Shown here piece after piece: positions 49,497 to 54,304 of a DNA stretch of 54,304 nt. Each line of letters starts with the position of its first letter. Positions within the stretch are counted from its first letter, which is position 1. The stretch is from Aeribacillus composti (GTDB lineage Bacteria; Bacillota; Bacilli; Bacillales; Aeribacillaceae), in the NCBI RefSeq assembly GCF_007827555.1, contig NZ_VISS01000030.1, forward strand, positions 1-54,304. The letters are read 5' to 3'. The translations under genes and the position numbers were made by a program. Below the pieces are notes generated by a model. It was not told where the DNA came from. It did not search any database and saw nothing but the letters and a program-made list of their open reading frames with translations.

Positions 49497-50335
49497 TAGA
49501 GAAAGAAAAAATATTACAGTGCGGACCGTATCAATTACACTACGAAGATAAAACCCAAGTAATGGGAATATTAAACGTTACGCCTGATTCTTTTTCGGAC
49601 GGCGGAAAATTTAATGATATCGAGAAAGCTTTAAAGCATGCAAAAGAAATGGTGGAAAATGGCGCCGATATCATTGATGTCGGGGGTGAATCAACCCGTC
49701 CGGGCCATGAACCCGTTTCAGAAGAGGAGGAGCTGGCCAGAGTTCTTCCAGTCATTGAAAAATTATCAAAAGAAATTCATGTTCCTATTTCCATTGATAC
49801 GTACAAAGCGAATGTGGCAAAAAAAGCGGTGGAAGCTGGAGCAACCATCATCAATGATGTTTGGGGGGCGAAAAAGGAGCCGGACATCGCTCGCGTGGCA
49901 GCAGAATATAACGTCCCAATCATTCTAATGCACAATCGAGAAAAAGAAGGGTATAACGATCTGATTAAAGACATGATTTCCGATTTAATGGAAAGTGTCG
50001 AGATCGCCAAAAAAGCAGGCGTTCGGGACGAACAAATCATCCTTGATCCAGGAATCGGTTTTGCCAAAACTTTTGAAGATAATCTCTACGTCATGCGTCA
50101 TCTGGAGGAATTTACAAACCTTGGTTTCCCTGTTTTGCTGGGTACGTCGAGAAAAAGATTTATCGGACGAGTTCTCGATCTACCGGTAGAGGAGCGTATG
50201 GAAGGCACAGCGGCTACCGTATGCTTAGGAGTGCAAAAGGGCTGTCAATTCGTTCGGGTTCATGACGTTAAACCGATTGCGCGGATGGTGAAAATGATGG
50301 ATGCGATGCTCGGAAAGGGGCGCGATCACGATTGA
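49487..50335 (+). CDS. folP: Dihydropteroate synthase
   Basis: A 282-residue TIM-barrel enzyme (B. subtilis Sul 285). Both signatures are present: MGILNVTPDSFSDGGK and DVGGESTRPGHEPVSEEEE, with LDPGIGFAKT and GTSRKRFIG further on. It joins p-aminobenzoate to dihydropterin pyrophosphate and is the sulfonamide target. It starts inside the pabC 3' end and overlaps the annotated folB start, all typical of the compact folate operon. Confidence 0.97.
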   Translation: MGVIEKEKILQCGPYQLHYEDKTQVMGILNVTPDSFSDGGKFNDIEKALKHAKEMVENGADIIDVGGESTRPGHEPVSEEEELARVLPVIEKLSKEIHVPISIDTYKANVAKKAVEAGATIINDVWGAKKEPDIARVAAEYNVPIILMHNREKEGYNDLIKDMISDLMESVEIAKKAGVRDEQIILDPGIGFAKTFEDNLYVMRHLEEFTNLGFPVLLGTSRKRFIGRVLDLPVEERMEGTAATVCLGVQKGCQFVRVHDVKPIARMVKMMDAMLGKGRDHD

Positions 50336-50693
50336 TAAGATCTATGTAACGGGAATGGAGTTTTGGGGCTATCATGGCGTTTATCCTGAAGAGAATAAAC
50401 TTGGACAGCGATTTCGAGTTGATGTTATTTTAGAGACGGATCTAAAGCAAGCAGGAAAAACGGATGAACTAGATGATACAGTGAATTATGCGAAAGTGTA
50501 CACGGTTTGCAAGGAAATTGTGGAAGGCAAGCCCTATAAGCTTATTGAAGCCGTTGCAGAAAATTTAGCATCTGAACTGTTAAAAGAGTTTTCGACTGTT
50601 TTGTATTGCACAGTAAAAGTGGTAAAGCCGGATCCGCCAATCCCGGGTCATTACAAGTCTGTAGCAGTAGAAATCAAAAGGGGAAGAACATGA
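50301..50693 (+). CDS. folB: Dihydroneopterin aldolase
   Basis: A tunnelling-fold aldolase with GMEFWGYHGVYPEENKLGQ, catalytic Glu and Tyr residues and the ending KPDPPIPGHYKSVAVEI. It cleaves dihydroneopterin to hydroxymethyl-dihydropterin. The start is uncertain. ATG 50301 gives 130 residues, but its first ten lie within folP and are unlike the family. Homologues start at the residue matching ATT 50331 (then DKIYVTGMEF), and AAAGGGG sits 10 nt before that ATT. A non-canonical ATT start, giving 120 residues, is therefore possible. Confidence 0.92.
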   Translation: MRCSERGAITIDKIYVTGMEFWGYHGVYPEENKLGQRFRVDVILETDLKQAGKTDELDDTVNYAKVYTVCKEIVEGKPYKLIEAVAENLASELLKEFSTVLYCTVKVVKPDPPIPGHYKSVAVEIKRGRT

Positions 50694-51217
50694 AAAACTA
50701 TGCATATATTTCTTTAGGATCGAATATCGGCGATCGGGAATATTATTTGGAAGAAAGCATCAATCAATTGAACAGGCATCCAGATGTTGAGGTTATCAAA
50801 ATGTCTTCTATTTATGAAACCGATCCGGTTGGTTATATTGACCAAGAATTGTTTTTGAACATGGTCATTAAAATCGCGACGAATTTCACGCCGTATGAGC
50901 TGCTGGCATTTACGCAAAAAATCGAATATGATTTAGGAAGATCAAGGGAAGTTAAATGGGGGCCTAGAACGATAGACCTTGACATTTTATTATATAATAA
51001 CGAAAATATTGAAACAGAACAGCTTACCATACCTCATCCGAGAATGTTTGAACGATCTTTCGTATTGATTCCTTTGTTTGAAATTGATCGAGATGTACAA
51101 TGGCCTAATCAGCATCGTTCTTTACTGGTTTTAATAGATCAATTAAAAGATAAAAAAGGAGTGCGAATATGGAAGCAGAAAAATGGGGAAGAAGGATTCG
51201 CGCTTTTAGAAAGCTAA
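50690..51217 (+). CDS. folK: 2-amino-4-hydroxy-6-hydroxymethyldihydropteridine pyrophosphokinase
   Basis: A 175-residue HPPK with SLGSNIGDRE near the start, SSIYETDPVGY and the signature WGPRTIDLDILLY. It activates hydroxymethyl-dihydropterin for FolP. ATG 50690 overlaps the folB stop by 4 nt and follows AAAAGGGGAAG. An upstream in-frame start at 50606 lies fully within folB and is rejected. The 3' end overlaps yazB by 49 nt and extends slightly past the usual family length. Confidence 0.96.
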   Translation: MKNYAYISLGSNIGDREYYLEESINQLNRHPDVEVIKMSSIYETDPVGYIDQELFLNMVIKIATNFTPYELLAFTQKIEYDLGRSREVKWGPRTIDLDILLYNNENIETEQLTIPHPRMFERSFVLIPLFEIDRDVQWPNQHRSLLVLIDQLKDKKGVRIWKQKNGEEGFALLES

Positions 51218-51384
51218 AAGGCTATACACAAGAAAGCCTTGCAAAAGACTTAGGCGTTTCTGTATCGGTTCTTGGTGAAGTTGAAAGGGGCAACAGACTT
51301 CCCAGCAAGGAATTAGTAGAAATTATTGCTGCTAAGCTGAATGTAAGCGTGAACGAGCTGATGCCTGAGGATACTGAAAAATAA
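51169..51384 (+). CDS. yazB: XRE-family HTH protein YazB
   Basis: A 71-residue protein made of one Cro/C1-type helix-turn-helix (WGRRIRAFRKLKGYTQESLAKDLGV, without wing or effector domain). It matches B. subtilis YazB in size and place between folK and dusB. Targets are unknown; its position suggests it could affect the folate-dusB-lysS string or act elsewhere. AAAAGGAGTGCG precedes the ATG inside folK. Confidence 0.9.
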   Translation: MEAEKWGRRIRAFRKLKGYTQESLAKDLGVSVSVLGEVERGNRLPSKELVEIIAAKLNVSVNELMPEDTEK

Positions 51385-51399
51385 AGGAGGCAGGTGAAA

Positions 51400-52392
51400 T
51401 TGTTTAAAATAGGAGATATTCAATTGAAAAACCGTGTTGTGCTTGCTCCGATGGCCGGCGTATGCAATTCGGCTTTTCGGCTGACGGTCAAAGAATTTGG
51501 AGCGGGTTTAGTTTGTGCTGAAATGGTCAGCGATAAAGCCATTTTATATAAAAATGCGAAAACAATGGACATGCTCTATATTGATGAACGGGAAAAACCA
51601 TTAAGCTTGCAAATTTTTGGCGGTGAAAAAGAAACATTAGTGGAAGCGGCAAAATTTGTCGATAACAATACAACAGCAGATATCATTGATATTAACATGG
51701 GCTGTCCTGTACCGAAAATTACGAAATGTGATGCCGGAGCAAAATGGCTTCTTGATCCCAATAAAATTTATGACATGGTTGCCGCTGTTGTGGATGCAGT
51801 GAAAAAACCGGTAACTGTCAAAATGCGCATGGGTTGGGATGAAGAACATATTTATGCGGTGGAAAATGCCCAAGCCGTTGAGCGGGCAGGGGGCAAGGCT
51901 GTTGCATTGCATGGACGAACCCGTGTTCAAATGTATGAGGGAGAAGCCAACTGGGACATTATTAGAGAAGTTAAGCAGGCTGTGAATATTCCGGTGATTG
52001 GCAACGGGGATGTCAAAACCCCTCAAGATGCAAAGAGAATGTTGGACGAGACGGGTGCAGACGGGGTTATGATCGGCCGTGCTGCATTAGGCAACCCATG
52101 GATGATCTATCGCACTGTTAAATATTTAGAAACGGGAGAATTAATTGAAGAGCCGACAGTTCGGGAAAAGATTGATGTATGCAAACTGCATTTAGAACGT
52201 TTAATCAATTTAAAAGGTGAGCACATCGCTGTTAGAGAGATGCGTAAACATGCCGCTTGGTATTTAAAAGGTATTCGAGGCAATGCAAAAGTGAGAAATG
52301 CTATTAATAACTGTGAAACAAAAGAAGAACTGGTCTCCCTTCTTGAACGTTTTGTAAGTGAAGTGGAAGAGAAAGAGCGTCAATCCGCATAA
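51400..52392 (+). CDS. dusB: tRNA-dihydrouridine synthase (DusB family)
   Basis: A 330-residue FMN-dependent TIM-barrel reductase (B. subtilis YacF/Dus1). It shows [15 protein letters not shown], catalytic Cys in [35 protein letters not shown] and [12 protein letters not shown]. It reduces uridines in tRNA D-loops. TTG 51400 is chosen because AGGAGG (51385-51390) is 9 nt upstream and homologues start MFKIGDIQL; a GTG at 51394 is only 3 nt from that site. Confidence 0.94.
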   Translation: MFKIGDIQLKNRVVLAPMAGVCNSAFRLTVKEFGAGLVCAEMVSDKAILYKNAKTMDMLYIDEREKPLSLQIFGGEKETLVEAAKFVDNNTTADIIDINMGCPVPKITKCDAGAKWLLDPNKIYDMVAAVVDAVKKPVTVKMRMGWDEEHIYAVENAQAVERAGGKAVALHGRTRVQMYEGEANWDIIREVKQAVNIPVIGNGDVKTPQDAKRMLDETGADGVMIGRAALGNPWMIYRTVKYLETGELIEEPTVREKIDVCKLHLERLINLKGEHIAVREMRKHAAWYLKGIRGNAKVRNAINNCETKEELVSLLERFVSEVEEKERQSA

Positions 52393-52423
52393 AGACAATC
52401 TGCTTTCTCTTATACTTTGACGG

Positions 52424-52446
52424 CTGCCAGTAATCTGGCAGTTTTC
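52424..52446 (+). terminator. Terminator after dusB
   Basis: CTGCCAG and CTGGCAG form a 7-bp stem around TAAT, followed by TTTTC. It sits 36 nt before lysS, so it may only partly stop transcription; I see no separate lysS promoter after it. Confidence 0.75.
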
Positions 52447-52454
52447 TATGTTAA

Positions 52455-53984
<1,530 letters not shown>

Positions 53985-53993
53985 TGATTTTCA

Positions 53994-54022
53994 AAAGGGA
54001 GACGGCTGGTCTCCCTTTTGTC
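53994..54022 (+). terminator. Terminator after lysS
   Basis: AAAAGGGAGAC pairs perfectly with GTCTCCCTTTT around a short GGCTG loop, followed by GTCTTCC. The A and T flanks make it usable in both directions. Confidence 0.85.
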
Positions 54023-54080
54023 TTCCTGCTGGAAATGGAATAATTTTTTTATATAAAATAAATTTTTTTATGCAAAACTA

Positions 54081-54109
54081 TTGATTTGTTATGAAAATGG
54101 TGTTATATT
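54081..54109 (+). promoter_or_regulatory. rRNA operon promoter P1
   Basis: TTGATT (54081-54086), 17 bp, TATATT (54104-54109), in an AT-rich upstream region (54040-54080) that could act as an UP element. It is the first of two tandem rRNA promoters. Confidence 0.7.
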
Positions 54110-54157
54110 AATACCCGTCCTTATTGATGATCAATGATACAATGATAAAAAAATCTG

Positions 54158-54186
54158 TTGACAAAGTAAAAATTTAAGGTTATTAT
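54158..54186 (+). promoter_or_regulatory. rRNA operon promoter P2
   Basis: TTGACA (54158-54163), 17 bp, TATTAT (54181-54186). Initiation at the G near 54193 would fit growth-rate control by GTP level, as known for Bacillus rRNA promoters, but the start site is inferred. Confidence 0.8.
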
Positions 54187-54210
54187 AAGAAAGTCGTCTT
54201 TTTTTCAACA

Positions 54211-54229
54211 TGATCTTTGAAAACTGAAC
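54211..54229 (+). promoter_or_regulatory. rRNA leader boxA-like antitermination element
   Basis: TGATCTTTGAAAACTGAAC resembles the boxA region in Bacillus rRNA leaders (core CTTTGAAAACT), the assembly site for Nus factors. Confidence 0.65.
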
Positions 54230-54280
54230 AAAACGAAAAGCGTGCCTGTTGATTCTAAAAGAGCATTTGGTGACAAACTT

Positions 54281-54304
54281 TTTTTGGAGAGTTTGATCCT
54301 GGCT
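54281..54304 (+). rRNA. 16S ribosomal RNA, 5' end (partial)
   Basis: The last bases contain GGAGAGTTTGATCCTGGCT, the universal 5' start of 16S rRNA; the gene runs out of the window. The mature 5' end is placed by analogy near 54281. Confidence 0.93.

Overview
The window is a chromosome segment of a low-GC, endospore-forming Firmicute of the Bacillaceae. Gene order matches the origin-proximal region of Bacillus subtilis between two rRNA operons almost gene for gene. The segment carries sporulation genes for sigma F, G, H and K programmes, a sigma-B type promoter on ctc, and Spo0A boxes in front of abrB and spoIIE. It starts in the 3' end of a 23S rRNA gene and ends about 24 nt into the next 16S rRNA. 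Every protein gene except abrB is on the + strand, co-oriented with replication. The species cannot be fixed from these data.

Layout. (1) 1-390: 23S end, a 5S gene with its own promoter-like sequence, and a terminator. (2) 469-7678: gin (csfB), an arginine/lysine/ornithine decarboxylase-family gene, tmk, darA, yaaR, holB, ricT, yabA, trmN6, rsmI. (3) abrB on the minus strand, then metS, a parS centromere site, tatD, yabE, rnmV, rsmA, yabG, veg, sspF, ispE, purR, ridA and spoVG. (4) glmU, prs, ctc, pth, fin and mfd. (5) spoVT, yabM, yabN, rqcP, yabP, yabQ, divIC and yabR, then tRNA-Met and tRNA-Glu. (6) spoIIE, yabS, yabT, tilS, hprT, ftsH, coaX, hslO and a PrsA-like foldase. (7) cysK, then the folate supra-operon pabB-pabA-pabC-folP-folB-folK with yazB, dusB and lysS. 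(8) Tandem rRNA promoters and the start of the next 16S.

How the genes fit together. The region mixes essential information-processing genes (metS, lysS, holB, yabA, pth, prs, tilS, rsmA, rnmV, tRNAs, rRNAs) with the stationary-phase and sporulation switch. AbrB and its Spo0A boxes, SpoVG, SpoIIE, Gin, Fin and SpoVT act at successive stages, and YabG, YabP, YabQ and SspF serve spore assembly. Precursor supply (PRPP, UDP-GlcNAc, folate, CoA, cysteine, isoprenoids) is interleaved.

Departures from the B. subtilis layout known to me: xpaC and yaaN are missing between gin and the decarboxylase gene, and yazA is missing between trmN6 and rsmI. Two gene-poor gaps of 0.65-0.7 kb, after spoVG and after spoVT, lack an explanation. 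I found no CRISPR array, intact insertion sequence, prophage, or clearly new multi-gene system. The most useful non-coding signals are the parS site, the candidate TRAP site before pabA, the 23S-5S promoter, the 21-bp-spaced spoIIE promoter and a possible small antisense ORF upstream of spoIIE.
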